From positions 113,813 through 177,812 of the forward strand of contig JAYNIR010000004.1 in assembly GCA_038109305.1 (NCBI GenBank): a stretch of DNA of 64,000 nucleotides, given 5' to 3'. The position numbers and the translations under genes were made by a program. This stretch comes from UBA1479 sp038109305. GTDB lineage: Bacteria; Pseudomonadota; Alphaproteobacteria; Rhodospirillales; Casp-alpha2. The notes beneath the pieces were generated by a model. That model did no database searches. It saw nothing but the letters and a program-made list of their open reading frames with translations, and was not told the origin of the DNA. Of the stretch, positions 7,446 to 16,569 are shown piece after piece; position 1 is the stretch's first letter, and every line of letters begins with the position of its first letter.

Positions 7446-8237
7446 CTACTCCCCTTTCCATTCCGCCGGTTTCTTGGCGACGAAGCTGGCGACGCCGCGG
7501 GCGAAATCGCGGGAGCCATAGCACTCGCGGATCAAGTCCGCATCATCCGGGTTCAGGTCCGACGACAGCCGCCGGAGCGCTTCCTTGCTCACTCGCATGG
7601 TGACCGGCGCGTGGCCTTTCAGCTTGTCGGCAATCTCCGCCTGTTTGACTTCGATGTCCGCCGGGTCACAGACAGCCAAAAGGTATCCGTGGCGCAGCAT
7701 TTCCTCGGCCTCGGGCATTTCCGCCAACAGCAACATCCGCTTTACCATGGGGACGCCCAGCGTTTCCGTCAGCGCCCGCAGGTTTTTCGCGGCGAGGCAG
7801 TTGCCGAGCGTACGGGCGATCGGCACGCCGAATCGCGATCCCGCCGTCGCGATGCGGAAATCGCAGGCATTGGCGATGGCCATGCCGCCGCCGACGGCCC
7901 ATCCCTCGACGACGCAAAGGGTCGGCATGGGTAGGTTGCCGACCCGCTCCAGATAGGTTTCGACCGTTTCCTCGTACTTGATGCCGTCTTCGCCGTCCTT
8001 GAATTCCGCGAACTGGGCGATGTCCGTGCCGGCGACAAAAGCCTTGCCGCCGACGCCGCGAAAGACTGCAACCCGCACCGATTTGTCGCCATGGATCTTG
8101 TCGCACGCCGCCGCCATGCCTTCGTACATGGTCCAGGTCATGGCGTTGCGCGCCTGCGGCCGGTCGAATTCGATCAGCGCAACGCCGTCCGTCACCGTCA
8201 GCCGGACTTCGCCATGGTCGTTATCTTTGTCGCTCAT
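7446..8237 (-). CDS. Enoyl-CoA hydratase/isomerase (crotonase) family protein
   Basis: This 263-residue crotonase-fold protein has the first oxyanion-hole strand KAFVAGTDIAQF near residues 65-76 and the second EGWAVGGGMAIANACDFRIA near residues 104-123. The family's first catalytic Glu position (here within LGNCLAAKN) is not occupied by an obvious Glu, so hydratase activity is not assured; isomerase or hydrolase activity is possible. CAT 8235-8237 was chosen as start; the longer open frame upstream is antisense-like sequence overlapping the CoA-transferase. It is the last gene of a four-gene minus-strand operon (dehydrogenase, dehydratase, CoA-transferase, crotonase) that looks like an acyl-CoA degradation route for a branched or dicarboxylic acid. 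Confidence 0.9.
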   Translation of the reverse strand: MSDKDNDHGEVRLTVTDGVALIEFDRPQARNAMTWTMYEGMAAACDKIHGDKSVRVAVFRGVGGKAFVAGTDIAQFAEFKDGEDGIKYEETVETYLERVGNLPMPTLCVVEGWAVGGGMAIANACDFRIATAGSRFGVPIARTLGNCLAAKNLRALTETLGVPMVKRMLLLAEMPEAEEMLRHGYLLAVCDPADIEVKQAEIADKLKGHAPVTMRVSKEALRRLSSDLNPDDADLIRECYGSRDFARGVASFVAKKPAEWKGE

Positions 8238-8266
8238 TACATGTCTCGCTTTCTCAGATAATGCCC

Positions 8267-9496
8267 CTAAATTATTCCATCTGCCTTGAGGGCCGCGATC
8301 TCGTCGCCAGAGAGCCCGAGCAGCCCGCCGTAAATCTCGGCATTGGAAGACCCCAGCGCCGCGCCCAAGGTCTTCACCCTCCCCGGCGTCGCAGACAGTT
8401 TCGGCACCACACCCGGGATCACCACCTCGCCCGTATCGGGCTCCGTCAGTTTCAGCAGCATATCGCGGGCGGCGAACTGCGGGTCTTCGAAAATGTCGGC
8501 GATGGAATTGATCGGCCCGGCGGGAACCTCGGCAGCGACGCATTTTTCGATCACTTCCGTCCGGGTCATCGACATGCACCAATTTGTGACTTCTTCGATC
8601 ACGCGATCCCGGTTTTTCAGCCGCACGGCCTGATCTCCATAGGCCTCTTTCATGTCTGGGCGTTCCATGGCGTCGCACAACCGCTCGAACATTTTCGACG
8701 TGGTGCAGGCGATGGACAAATACTTGCCGTCGCCGCAGGGGAAGTGCCCGTGCGGCACGGCGTTCAAGGTCCCGATGCCTTCGGGCTCGCGCACCGTGCC
8801 GCGCGCCGCAAAGGCCGGGGCGAGTTCGTCCAGCACGCGGAAGACGCTTTCGCAAAGCGCCGCATCGATGTACTGCCCCTCGCCTGTGTTATCGCGGTGG
8901 CGCAGCGCCGTCAGCACGCCGATGACGCCGTACATACCGGTCATGTAATCGCCCAAGGACGTCGATCCCGGCGTGACGGGAATTTCCCCCGGCCGCCCGG
9001 CAAGGTAGGTCAACCCGCCGACCGCGTGGCCGATGCGGGCGAAACCGGGCCGGTCCTTGTAGGGCCCGGTCTGGCCGTATCCGGTGACGCGCAGCATGAC
9101 GAGCTTCGGGTTGATCGCCGACAGGTCGGCCCAGCCGAGCCCCCAGCGCTCCATGGTGCCTGGGCGGAAATTTTCGATCAGCACGTCGGACTGTTCGACC
9201 ATGCGCTTCAACAAATCCCCGCCGCGTTTTTCCCGCAAGTTCAGCGTGATGGATTTTTTGTTCCGGGCCTCCGTCAGCCACGCCAGCGTCGCGTTGTCGC
9301 GCCCGGTCGGCGTGCCATAGCGGCGCCACGGGTCGCCACCGACTTGATCCCCTTTGCCCGGCTGTTCGATCTTGATGACCTCGGCCCCGAATTCACCCAG
9401 GATCGACCCCGCGTAGGGACCCGCGATGAAGGTCGCCGCGTCCAAGACCCGGATACCGCCGAGCGCGGATTTTTCTTGGGCGGATTTCTCAGCCAT
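8267..9496 (-). CDS. CaiB/BaiF family (type III) CoA-transferase
   Basis: This 409-residue enzyme has the family hallmarks GIRVLDAATFIAGPYAGSIL at the N-terminus, AEVIKIEQPGKGD, SDVLIENFRPGTMERWGLG and the catalytic Asp in SLGDYMTGMYG near residue 183. Type III transferases move CoA between carboxylic acids through a mixed-anhydride/aspartyl-CoA intermediate. It overlaps the upstream dehydratase gene by eight bases, so the two are co-translated. The neighbourhood (FAS1-like dehydratase plus acyl-CoA dehydrogenase) recalls mesaconate or methylsuccinate-type dicarboxylate activation, but the acid is not identifiable from sequence. Confidence 0.93.
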   Translation of the reverse strand: MAEKSAQEKSALGGIRVLDAATFIAGPYAGSILGEFGAEVIKIEQPGKGDQVGGDPWRRYGTPTGRDNATLAWLTEARNKKSITLNLREKRGGDLLKRMVEQSDVLIENFRPGTMERWGLGWADLSAINPKLVMLRVTGYGQTGPYKDRPGFARIGHAVGGLTYLAGRPGEIPVTPGSTSLGDYMTGMYGVIGVLTALRHRDNTGEGQYIDAALCESVFRVLDELAPAFAARGTVREPEGIGTLNAVPHGHFPCGDGKYLSIACTTSKMFERLCDAMERPDMKEAYGDQAVRLKNRDRVIEEVTNWCMSMTRTEVIEKCVAAEVPAGPINSIADIFEDPQFAARDMLLKLTEPDTGEVVIPGVVPKLSATPGRVKTLGAALGSSNAEIYGGLLGLSGDEIAALKADGII

Positions 9497-10370
9497 TGAA
9501 TTCCGCCTCCGCCTGCATGGCGAGCCAGCCGTCCTGGTCCAACGCCCAAAGCGCCGCCTTCGCGCCGCCGTCTTCAGGCCGTCCGGCGAACGTCATCGCC
9601 CCCCCGTCCAGAAAACTCGGCCTAACGGCGCGGTAGGCGAACTTGGTGAGTTTCCGGTCTCCCGCCTCGCGCCGACACAGGTCCATCAGCAGCGTCGCGA
9701 TCAGCGGCCCGTGGACGATGATGTTGGGATAGCCCTCACCATCCCGCGTGAATTCCCGGTCGTAATGAATGCGGTGGGCGTTGAAGATCAGCGCCGAATA
9801 GCGGAACAGCATCGCCTCGTCCGGCAGGACTCGGCGTGACCACACCGCCCCTTCCGGTGCGGGCTGCGGCTTGGGCGGCGGAGCACTCGGGTCCGCTTCG
9901 TCGCGGTAGACGATGTCGTGTTCCTCGACGATCTGGTCTTTACCGTCCACCTGGATGCGGTGTTCGACCAAGACGAACACTAGCCGGCCGGATTTGCCTT
10001 CCTTGAAGGTCACGTCCTTAACGGTCGAAACGCGGGTTGCGTCATCACCGACCTTCAGGGTGCCCGGGAACCAGATACGCCCGCCCGCCCACATGCGCCG
10101 CGGCAGCGGCACCGGCGGCAGAAAGCCGCCCTTTTTTGCGTGGCCATCGTGTGCCAGTTCCGAATGCCTTGGTGCTTCCAAGAAATATAGCCAATGGGCC
10201 GAAGGCGGCAGCGAGTCGCGTGGCTTCGGGTGCGGGTCGTCCCGGTCGAGGGTCGCCGCCAGCGCCGCCATGGGAAAGGCGCCGATCAGGTCGGGCATTT
10301 CCTGGGTCTTGCCGATCCAGGTCCGCAGGTGATCGATGTCATCGTCGGACAGGCGCGCCGTATCAGGCAT
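9489..10370 (-). CDS. FAS1-like/MaoC-type hydratase (mesaconyl-C4-CoA hydratase-like)
   Basis: This 293-residue hot-dog-fold hydratase has an N-terminal FAS1-like dehydratase half (GRIWFPGTLKVGDDATRVST, VKDVTFKEGKSGRLVFV) and a C-terminal half with the hydratase-helix signature FRYSALIFNAHRIHYDREF, where the Asn/His and Tyr-Asp residues form the active site, followed by IIVHGPLIATLLMDL. This order is that of the HTD2/mesaconyl-C4-CoA hydratase group. ATG at 10368-10370 gives the conserved start. It sits between an acyl-CoA dehydrogenase and a type III CoA-transferase, supporting a short dicarboxyl- or branched acyl-CoA pathway. Confidence 0.87.
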   Translation of the reverse strand: MPDTARLSDDDIDHLRTWIGKTQEMPDLIGAFPMAALAATLDRDDPHPKPRDSLPPSAHWLYFLEAPRHSELAHDGHAKKGGFLPPVPLPRRMWAGGRIWFPGTLKVGDDATRVSTVKDVTFKEGKSGRLVFVLVEHRIQVDGKDQIVEEHDIVYRDEADPSAPPPKPQPAPEGAVWSRRVLPDEAMLFRYSALIFNAHRIHYDREFTRDGEGYPNIIVHGPLIATLLMDLCRREAGDRKLTKFAYRAVRPSFLDGGAMTFAGRPEDGGAKAALWALDQDGWLAMQAEAEFNG

Positions 10371-10405
10371 TCGGCAATCTCCCTTTGGCTCCCATGGGCG
10401 GTATC

Positions 10406-11575
10406 CTAAAACGACCGCGGCATGTCCAACACATGCTCGGCGATGTAAGACAGGATCAGGTTGGTCGAAATCGGCGCGATCTGATATAGCCGCGTTTCGC
10501 GGAATTTGCGCTCGACGTCGTATTCCTCGGCAAAGCCGAAGCCGCCATGGGTCTGCAGGCACATGTCGGCGGCGTGCCAGGATGCGTCCGCCGCCAGAAG
10601 CTTCGCCATGTTAGCCGCGGCACCCAGCGCATCCCCCGTGTCGCCCGCGTCGAACAATTCCGCCGCCTGCTGCACCATCAGGGCCGCGGCCTCCGTTTCC
10701 GCCAGGCAACGGGCGATGGGAAATTGAATGCCCTGGTTCTGGCCGATGGGCCGGTCGAACACCCGTCGCTCACACGCATAGTCGCGCGCCTTTTGAATAA
10801 ACCACCGCGCATCGCCGATGCATTCGGCGCCGATCAGCGTGCGTTCGGCGTTCATGCCGTCCAGGATGTAATAGAATCCCCGCCCTTCCTCGCCGATGAT
10901 GCAGTCGGCGGGCACGCGAAGGTCGTCGAAAAAGATTTCCGTCGTCGCGTGGTTGACCATGGCGCGCAGCGGCTTGATCTCGAGCCCGTTGCCCAAGGCC
11001 GCCTGCATGTCGATCAGGAACATGGACATGCCCTGGTGCGGTTTGGCAACCTGGTCGCGGGGTCTCGTCCGGGCCAGGAGCAGCATCAGGTCCGAATGCT
11101 CGGCGCGGGATGTCCAGACCTTTTGCCCGTTGATGACCCATTCGTTGCCGTCTTTTTTGGCGGTCGTGCGGATGCGGGTGGTGTCCGTGCCCGATGTCGG
11201 CTCCGTCACGCCGAAAGCCTGAAGACGCAGTTCGCCCGAGGCGATCTTCGGCAGGTAGGCTTTCTTCTTAGCGTCGTCGGCGTTCCTTAGGATCGCGCCC
11301 ATCGTATACATCTGCGCATGGCAGGCGCCGCCGTTGCAGCCCGAGCGGTGTATTTCCTCCATGATCGCGGCGGCTTCGGACATGCCGAGCCCTGATCCGC
11401 CGTATTCTTCCGGGATCAGGCAGGCAAGGAACCCGGCCTCGGTGAGCGCATCGACGAATTCCCTCGGGTAGGCGCGGTCCCGGTCCTTTTCACGCCAGTA
11501 TTCGCCCAAAAAATCGCGGCAGAGCGCCGCCACCGCCTCGCGGATTTCCGTGTGGATTTGCCGGTTTATGGTCAT
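10406..11575 (-). CDS. Acyl-CoA dehydrogenase
   Basis: This is a full-length 389-residue enzyme: N-terminal helical domain (AALCRDFLGEYWREKDRDRA), FAD-binding beta domain with LQAFGVTEPTSGTDTTRIRT and KVWTSRAEHSDLMLLLART, and C-terminal helices with MCLQTHGGFGFAEEYDVERK followed by RLYQIAPISTNLILSYIAE. The ATG at 11573-11575 is preferred to the one two codons earlier because a GGGG Shine-Dalgarno-like run then has a normal spacing. It is the first gene of the minus-strand operon ending at 7446, with 35 bases to the dehydratase. Substrate unassigned. Confidence 0.93.
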   Translation of the reverse strand: MTINRQIHTEIREAVAALCRDFLGEYWREKDRDRAYPREFVDALTEAGFLACLIPEEYGGSGLGMSEAAAIMEEIHRSGCNGGACHAQMYTMGAILRNADDAKKKAYLPKIASGELRLQAFGVTEPTSGTDTTRIRTTAKKDGNEWVINGQKVWTSRAEHSDLMLLLARTRPRDQVAKPHQGMSMFLIDMQAALGNGLEIKPLRAMVNHATTEIFFDDLRVPADCIIGEEGRGFYYILDGMNAERTLIGAECIGDARWFIQKARDYACERRVFDRPIGQNQGIQFPIARCLAETEAAALMVQQAAELFDAGDTGDALGAAANMAKLLAADASWHAADMCLQTHGGFGFAEEYDVERKFRETRLYQIAPISTNLILSYIAEHVLDMPRSF

Positions 11576-11748
11576 TTTCATCCCCGCAGCATGACGAAGT
11601 CTTAACCGTTTTAGCGCAACCTTGGCCCGAGCCAAAAGGGGGCGCGGCCCCCGGCCCCCAAGAACGGGCACCGAGTACCGGCCGTGAAAATGAGGTATCA
11701 TCCGGCCCCCGTCAATCGATCGTGGTAAATCGAGAGGACCATGCACCC

Positions 11749-12705
11749 GTGACCGACCGCCAAAAAATCGCCCTGGTCATCCCCGCCTACCGCGCGGCGG
11801 ACAAGATCGCCGCCGTGATCGCGGGCATTCCGCCGTGGCTGACCCGTATCTACGTGGTCAACGACGGCTGCCCGCAAAAAACCGGTGACACGGCGGCGGC
11901 ATTGGGGGACTCTCGGGTCGCGGTGATCCGCCGCGAGAGGAACGGCGGCGTCGGCGCCGCCATGAAGACAGGATATGCCCGCGCACTCGCCGACGGTTAC
12001 GACGTGATCGTCAAAATGGACGCCGACGATCAGATGGACCCGGCGTACCTGGATAAATTATTGGAGCCCGTGCGCTCCGGCCGCGCTGATTACGCGAAGG
12101 GCGACCGGTTCAAGGACCTGAAGGCGCTGGCGCAGATGCCGCCGGCGCGGCTGTTCGGCAACCGGGCGCTAACCTTCTTGGTCAAGGCCGCGTCGGGATA
12201 TTACCGGATGATGGACCCGACTAATGGCTACACGGCGATCAACCGCGACGCGCTGGAACGCATGGATATCGATCGAGTATCGGACGGGTACTTTTTTGAA
12301 TCGGACATGCTGATCCGCCTGAACATCGCCGGCGCGGTAGTGGAAGACGTACCGATCCCCGCGCGCTACGGCGATGAACAATCGTCGCTTCGTATCCCCG
12401 CCATCGTCCACGTGTTCATCTACCGGCTGATCCGCGGCATGGGTAAACGCATCCTCTATAAATATCTGCTGTTCGATTTCAGTCTGGGCTCATTCTATTT
12501 GCTGGCGGGCGGACTCCTGACCGGTAGCGGCGTCATCTTCGGCGCCTACAAATGGTGGCTGTCCGCGACCCAAGGCGTCACCGCCACATTCGGCACGGTG
12601 ATGCTGGCGGCGCTACCGGTGCTGATCGGCGCACAGTTTCTGGTGCAGGCGGTCAACTACGATATCCAGACCGAACCCAAGCGCCGCGACGACAACGGCG
12701 GCTGA
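11749..12705 (+). CDS. Glycosyltransferase family 2 (DPM1-like), membrane-anchored
   Basis: This protein of about 318 residues has a GT-A domain (KIALVIPAYRAADKIAAVI, YVVNDGCPQKTGDTA, RNGGVGAAMKTGYARAL, and the metal-binding VKMDADDQMDP), then a C-terminal segment with two hydrophobic helices (FSLGSFYLLAGGLLTGSG and TFGTVMLAALPVLIGAQFLV). This is the layout of polyprenyl-phosphate sugar transferases. No ATG suits the start: GTG 11749 has GAGAGG upstream and GTG 11722 is the alternative. It is monocistronic and divergent from the acyl-CoA operon. It probably contributes to envelope glycan assembly; the acceptor is unknown. Confidence 0.88.
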   Translation: MTDRQKIALVIPAYRAADKIAAVIAGIPPWLTRIYVVNDGCPQKTGDTAAALGDSRVAVIRRERNGGVGAAMKTGYARALADGYDVIVKMDADDQMDPAYLDKLLEPVRSGRADYAKGDRFKDLKALAQMPPARLFGNRALTFLVKAASGYYRMMDPTNGYTAINRDALERMDIDRVSDGYFFESDMLIRLNIAGAVVEDVPIPARYGDEQSSLRIPAIVHVFIYRLIRGMGKRILYKYLLFDFSLGSFYLLAGGLLTGSGVIFGAYKWWLSATQGVTATFGTVMLAALPVLIGAQFLVQAVNYDIQTEPKRRDDNGG

Positions 12706-12926
12706 CCGAAAGGCGCTTAAGCTGCCACTCCGTCCTCACGGCCAAAAATCAATCTTCCCGACGATCATAAATTGGCGCATAAAATTGGGCCCCCCGCACG
12801 CGCCGGTGTTGACTGCCTCTAGGCCTAACCTCCGTTTTTCTGATCGGTTTCATTCGGGAGTAGCCGCGTTTGTTGATCCGCCGTGCCTTCCGGGCGCCCA
12901 TCCGGCTTATACAATCCGTTAGCTTC

Positions 12927-13109
12927 ATGCCTTTCGCCCTTGCCGCTGCAATGGCGCTGGCTGCGCCGGGCGCGTGGGCCGAACCCTGCGGCCAGATCGT
13001 GACCATGGGCACCCACGATAACACCACCACGCGCTAAAGCCTCGCCGGGCCTAAGTCGGGTGCGTCGATGGCGCTGGTCATGCTGGCGGGAGGCCGCACG
13101 CCAGAGTGA
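12927..13109 (+). pseudogene. Relic of a secreted protein (signal peptide plus short mature part)
   Basis: ATG 12927 begins PFALAAAMALAAPGAWA, a convincing signal peptide with an A-x-A cleavage site, followed by EPCGQIVTMGTHDNTTTR and an in-frame TAA at 13035-13037. Reading through gives SLAGPKSGASMALVMLAGG, which looks like the first strand of an alpha/beta hydrolase, then a second stop. The family cannot be named with confidence. The frame is too short and interrupted to be functional. Confidence 0.4.
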
Positions 13110-13546
13110 CGAAACCGTCTTGACCGCGCCTCCCGGCTTACACTCCGACTCCTCCGACAGCGCCTGGACCGGCGATGCGCCGGTTTTGGATGAAGCGGTG
13201 TTTCAAGCGTTTTAAGAAACACAGAAGCCGGCCTGGGCGTCCGACGACCTGCCGTTTTTCAGGAAATGACGCGCTACAGACTGACCGCCGCCGCGCGGGC
13301 GGTCGAAGACGGAAACTGGCCCGGCGTCGCGGGATCGGTTCGGGAGATGCGGTTGCCCGCCGCAACGATGGGCCTCGTAATACCAATGTAGTCGGATCGA
13401 AAGGCATTGCCGCGAACACCGGTTCGACGAAACCGCGGCGCTTTTCGGCGGTTTGCGGGCGTATTGCCAGGAAGCCATCGATGCCGTAAGTGCGTTCTGC
13501 CGCGCCGACAGCCGCCGAAGTTAAGGAGGAAGCAGCGATCACGCCA
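13110..13546. other. Gene-free stretch with coding-like fragments
   Basis: No intact gene is visible. On the plus strand, short pieces in shifting frames look formerly coding: DETVLTAPPGLHSDSSDSAW running to a TAA at 13213, an ATG fragment near 13266 (MTRYRLTAAARAVEDGNWPG), and RFDETAALFGGLRAYCQEAI near 13420-13520. An AAGGAGG sequence near 13523 has no gene after it. I read this as decayed coding sequence of unknown family. Confidence 0.4.
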
Positions 13547-14560
13547 TCACCCCCACAACGCCACATCGGGCGGGCTGATCCGCCCGTCCGTGAAGTCGAG
13601 GCCGCCCTCCCGGTCTTTTTTCAGTAAGAGCGGCCCGTCCAGGTCGACGACGGCGGCGCGGTTCATCAGCACCGTCATCGGCGCCATGGCGAGCGATGTC
13701 GAAACCATGCACCCCGCCATGATGCCGAAGCCCATTTTTTCCGCCGCGTCGGCGAGCTTCAACGCCTCCGTCAGGCCGCCCGCCTTGTCGAGCTTCACGT
13801 TCACCATCTGATATTTCCCGGCGAGCCGCTCCAAGTCCGCCGCCGTGTGGCAGGCCTCGTCGGCGCAGATCGGAACCGGGGATGTAAATCCTTCAAGCTC
13901 CGCATCGACGGCGGCGGGCAGCGGCTGTTCGATCATCTCGACCCCCAAGTCTGCCAGCACCGGCGCCAGGTCCACCAGTCGCCCCATGTCCCAACCCTCG
14001 TTGGGGTCGACGATCAGCCGCGCATCAGGAGCAGCATCGCGGACCGCCTGCATGCGTTCGCGCACGCCTTCGCCGTCGAGCTTCACCTTCAACAACGGCC
14101 GGGATTTGAGTTTGGCCGCGCGGATGGCCATTTCCTGGGCCGATCCCAATGCGACCGTCTCCGTCGTCACCATCGCCTTGGGCGCGGGCAGGCCGGCGAT
14201 CTCCCAAACGCGTTTGCCGGCGCGCTTGGCCTCCAGATCCCAGAGCGCGCAGTCGACGGCGTTCCGCGCCGCGCCCGGCGGCAGCAACTCGTGCAATGCG
14301 CCGCGGCTGATCCCGCCCGCGACGGCGTCGGCGACCGAAGCGATCTGCAAAATGACGCTTTCCACCGTTTCGCCGTACCGGCTGTAGGGCACGCATTCGC
14401 CACGCCCGGCCAGCGGCGCGCCATCCGCGCCCGTGCCTTCCTCGATCTCGGCGACGACGACCTGCGCCGTGTATTTCGCGCCACGCGAAATCACGAACGG
14501 CCGCGCCAGGGGCCAAGCCTGGTCCACCGCCGACAATCTGCGATTGGCTGTGTTGGGCAT
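13547..14560 (-). CDS. Enolase-superfamily dipeptide epimerase-like protein
   Basis: This 337-residue protein of the muconate lactonizing enzyme subgroup resembles L-Ala-D/L-Glu epimerases. The capping domain is at the N-terminus (RRLSAVDQAWPLARPFVISR), then a barrel with the catalytic K-x-K (LLKVKLDGEG), metal ligands in LIVDPNEGWD, MIEQPLPA and ICADEACHT, the second catalytic lysine in MVNVKLDKAGGLTEAL, and the closing MAGCMVSTSLAMAP. Start CAT 14558-14560 gives the usual length. In peptidoglycan recycling such enzymes epimerise the murein dipeptide; other dipeptide specificities are common in the family. No murein-recycling partner is adjacent. Confidence 0.88.
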   Translation of the reverse strand: MPNTANRRLSAVDQAWPLARPFVISRGAKYTAQVVVAEIEEGTGADGAPLAGRGECVPYSRYGETVESVILQIASVADAVAGGISRGALHELLPPGAARNAVDCALWDLEAKRAGKRVWEIAGLPAPKAMVTTETVALGSAQEMAIRAAKLKSRPLLKVKLDGEGVRERMQAVRDAAPDARLIVDPNEGWDMGRLVDLAPVLADLGVEMIEQPLPAAVDAELEGFTSPVPICADEACHTAADLERLAGKYQMVNVKLDKAGGLTEALKLADAAEKMGFGIMAGCMVSTSLAMAPMTVLMNRAAVVDLDGPLLLKKDREGGLDFTDGRISPPDVALWG

Positions 14561-14690
14561 TTGTTCCGATCCGATCCCGCTTGGGTGACCTTTAGCGCAA
14601 AGATAGCGGATCAGACGTGCCGCAGGATAGCGCCAGGCGCGCCCGGGACGGTCAAAACCCCGGGCCGTCACCGCCCGGCTGCGGATGGGA

Positions 14691-15081
14691 TCAGAGCCCG
14701 GTCGTGTAGGCCGCCAGGAAAAACATCGCGGCCGCCTGCATCGCGGCAGCGGCGGCGCGCCGGGGCGTGGCGACCTTTTGCCACTTAGCCGCCCGCTATC
14801 GGGCCTTCAGCGCCGCCATGTCATAGCCCTCTCGGTGGGCCTCCATGTAGCGGCGGCGACGGTCCGGGTGGAGATTCGGGTGAAAATGAAACACCGTGAT
14901 CGCCCTAGTAACCCTATCGAAGGCGGAAAAGGCGAGAACTTCATCGGCCTCAAGCGCATGTTTTTTTCGCGACCAATGGCGACGCTTCGAGCCCCCGTTT
15001 GCTCACCCGCACGCCTTCGCCGTAATCCTGTTGGAATTCGACGAACCAGTCACCGGGCAGAAAGGCATCCATGCCGGTCAT
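14691..15081 (-). pseudogene. Relic of a small protein of unknown family
   Basis: From ATG 15081 on the minus strand the frame reads MTGMDAFLPGDWFVEFQQDY and continues to about 42 codons before a TGA. A different frame then continues coherently through EADEVLAFSAFDRVTRAITV and FHFHPNLHPDRRRRYMEAH, meets a TAG after MAALKAR and a TAA soon after, and finally gives AAAAAMQAAAMFFLAAYTTG up to a TGA at 14691-14693. The smooth protein-like content across one frameshift and two stops indicates a recently dead gene with a hydrophobic C-terminus. I do not recognise the family. Confidence 0.45.
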
Positions 15082-15404
15082 AACGATTCTTTCTTTCGGT
15101 CCCGGCGCACCCCGAAAAAAAGGAGAGCGCGGCAGGTCCAGCCTGAAACGGGTATTTCCTTCGATTTTCTTTTTTTTAAATGGCGGCCACTGGTTGGTGC
15201 ATTGCGCGGGCGGGGCCTCGGCAAAAAATACGCGCCTGACCCCGCCCGATCAAAAGCAAAATGCCGGGGTTTCGAAGCCGACTGTGGAAAACCCGCGGAA
15301 GTCCTTGGAATTCCGGTTGCGCCGTCTGGGGCCTTGGCGTACATCGGAAATCACCGATGCGTCCCGGACGCGCAAAAGCCCCACCGATTCGAGGAACCCC
15401 GCCC
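15082..15404. other. Intergenic stretch, no gene seen
   Basis: These 323 bases hold a T-rich tract near 15159-15178 and no convincing coding frame. The in-frame upstream extension of the next gene (to 15261) is not protein-like. The stretch may contain the promoter of the FAH-family gene and the 5' end of the dead minus-strand gene, but I see no clear -35/-10 pair. Confidence 0.4.
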
Positions 15405-16091
15405 ATGGCCTACGTCATTCCTGAACCGCCCCGCCCGGCCCTGCCGGTCGCCGGCACCAAGGACACATTTCCCGTCCGCCGCATCTACTGCGTTGGCCGC
15501 AACTATGCCGAACACGCCATCGAAATGGGCCACGACCCCAACCGGGAACCGCCGTTCTTCTTTCAGAAGTCGCCAGAAAACCTGCTGGTCGGCGGAGGCA
15601 ATTTCCCCTACCCCGTCAAATCCAACGACGTGCACTGGGAACTGGAACTGGTGCTGGCGCTGAAAACCGGCGGCACGGACATCCCCGCCGCGAAGGCGCT
15701 TGACTATATCTACGGCTACGCAGTCGGCCTGGACATGACCCGCCGCGACCTGCAGGGCGAAGCGAAAAAAATGGGCCGCCCGTGGGACGTGGGCAAGGCC
15801 TTCGACCATTCGGCGCCCTGCGGCCCGATCCATCGGGTCGAAGACGTCGGCCATCCGGCGGCGGGCCGCATCTGGCTTGAGAAAAACGGCGAGATCAAAC
15901 AGGACGGCGACCTGAACCAGATGATCTGGAAAATCCCGGAAATGATCGAATATCTCTCGGGCCTGTTCATGCTGGCGCCGGGCGACCTGATCATGACGGG
16001 CACGCCCGCCGGTGTCGGCGCGGTGCAGCGCGGCGACGTGTTGCGTGGCGGCGTCGACGGCGTGGATGAGATCACGATTAAAGTAGTCTAG
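15405..16091 (+). CDS. Fumarylacetoacetate hydrolase (FAH) family protein
   Basis: This 228-residue single-domain FAH-fold enzyme has RIYCVGRNYAEHAIEMGHD at the active-site entrance, FFQKSPENLL, the metal ligands of DVHWELELVLAL (E-x-E), YIYGYAVGLDMTRRDLQ and the closing GDLIMTGTPAGVGAV. Members are hydrolases, decarboxylases or tautomerases of acylpyruvates and oxaloacetate-like compounds. ATG 15405 is preceded by GAGGAA. It is followed after about 60 bases by a VOC protein in the same direction, a common pairing. The spacer has an imperfect hairpin (about 16092-16135) that could attenuate or terminate transcription. Confidence 0.92.
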   Translation: MAYVIPEPPRPALPVAGTKDTFPVRRIYCVGRNYAEHAIEMGHDPNREPPFFFQKSPENLLVGGGNFPYPVKSNDVHWELELVLALKTGGTDIPAAKALDYIYGYAVGLDMTRRDLQGEAKKMGRPWDVGKAFDHSAPCGPIHRVEDVGHPAAGRIWLEKNGEIKQDGDLNQMIWKIPEMIEYLSGLFMLAPGDLIMTGTPAGVGAVQRGDVLRGGVDGVDEITIKVV

Positions 16092-16150
16092 TCGCAAAAC
16101 CTGAGGCCGAAAGGCCAAAAGAGGCTTTGCGCAAATCGAAATGAACCGCT

Positions 16151-16528
16151 TTGATTGATCACGTTTCGATCCCTGTATCGGACCTGGCCGCTGCATCGGC
16201 GTTTTATGATGCGGTGCTGCAACCGCTGGGCCTTGCCCCGCTGGTCACCCGCGACGCCACGGTCGGCTACGGCAAGAAGTATCCGGAATTCTGGCTGAAC
16301 GCGCGGCCAGGCATGGCGCCGGTCCCGGCCGGCACGGGCAACCACGTGTGCCTGCGCGCACCCGATCGGGATGCGGTCATTGCGTTCCACCAAACGGCCA
16401 TCCAATTGGGCGGGCGGTGCGACGGCGCGCCGGGCGATCGGCAGGCCAGCGTCACCACCTATTTCGGCGCGTTCATTCTGGACCCGGACGGCAACAAGGT
16501 GGAAACCGTGACCTTTCCCCGGGACTAA
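16151..16528 (+). CDS. VOC (glyoxalase/bleomycin resistance) family protein
   Basis: This 125-residue vicinal-oxygen-chelate protein has two beta-alpha-beta-beta-beta modules: IDHVSIPVSDLAAASAFYDA at the N-terminus with the first metal His, NHVCLRAPDRDAVIAFH in the middle and FGAFILDPDGNKVETVTF at the C-terminus. No ATG fits; TTG 16151 gives the exact family start. Many short members of this type are annotated only as glyoxalase-like. It may be co-transcribed with the FAH gene. Its 3' end abuts a truncated transporter relic on the other strand. Confidence 0.88.
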   Translation: MIDHVSIPVSDLAAASAFYDAVLQPLGLAPLVTRDATVGYGKKYPEFWLNARPGMAPVPAGTGNHVCLRAPDRDAVIAFHQTAIQLGGRCDGAPGDRQASVTTYFGAFILDPDGNKVETVTFPRD

Positions 16529-16569
16529 ATAAATATTTCTGGCGGGCCGGGACCGTCCCTTGAAACCGG

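Noticed and set aside
8238..8855. Extension of the crotonase gene by about 200 codons at its 5' end
   Set aside because: The extra sequence is Arg-rich, overlaps the CoA-transferase gene and has no homology-like features; ATG 8237 gives a normal crotonase.
8261..9499. Long open frame on the plus strand (412 codons) opposite the CoA-transferase gene
   Set aside because: It is the antisense of a clear CaiB/BaiF gene; composition is Arg/Gly/His-rich with no recognisable motifs, as expected for a GC-rich shadow frame.
16473..16569. C-terminal extension of the SLC13-like frame
   Set aside because: The residues after IPAAIARF are antisense of the VOC gene and not transporter-like, so the relic is bounded at about 16570.
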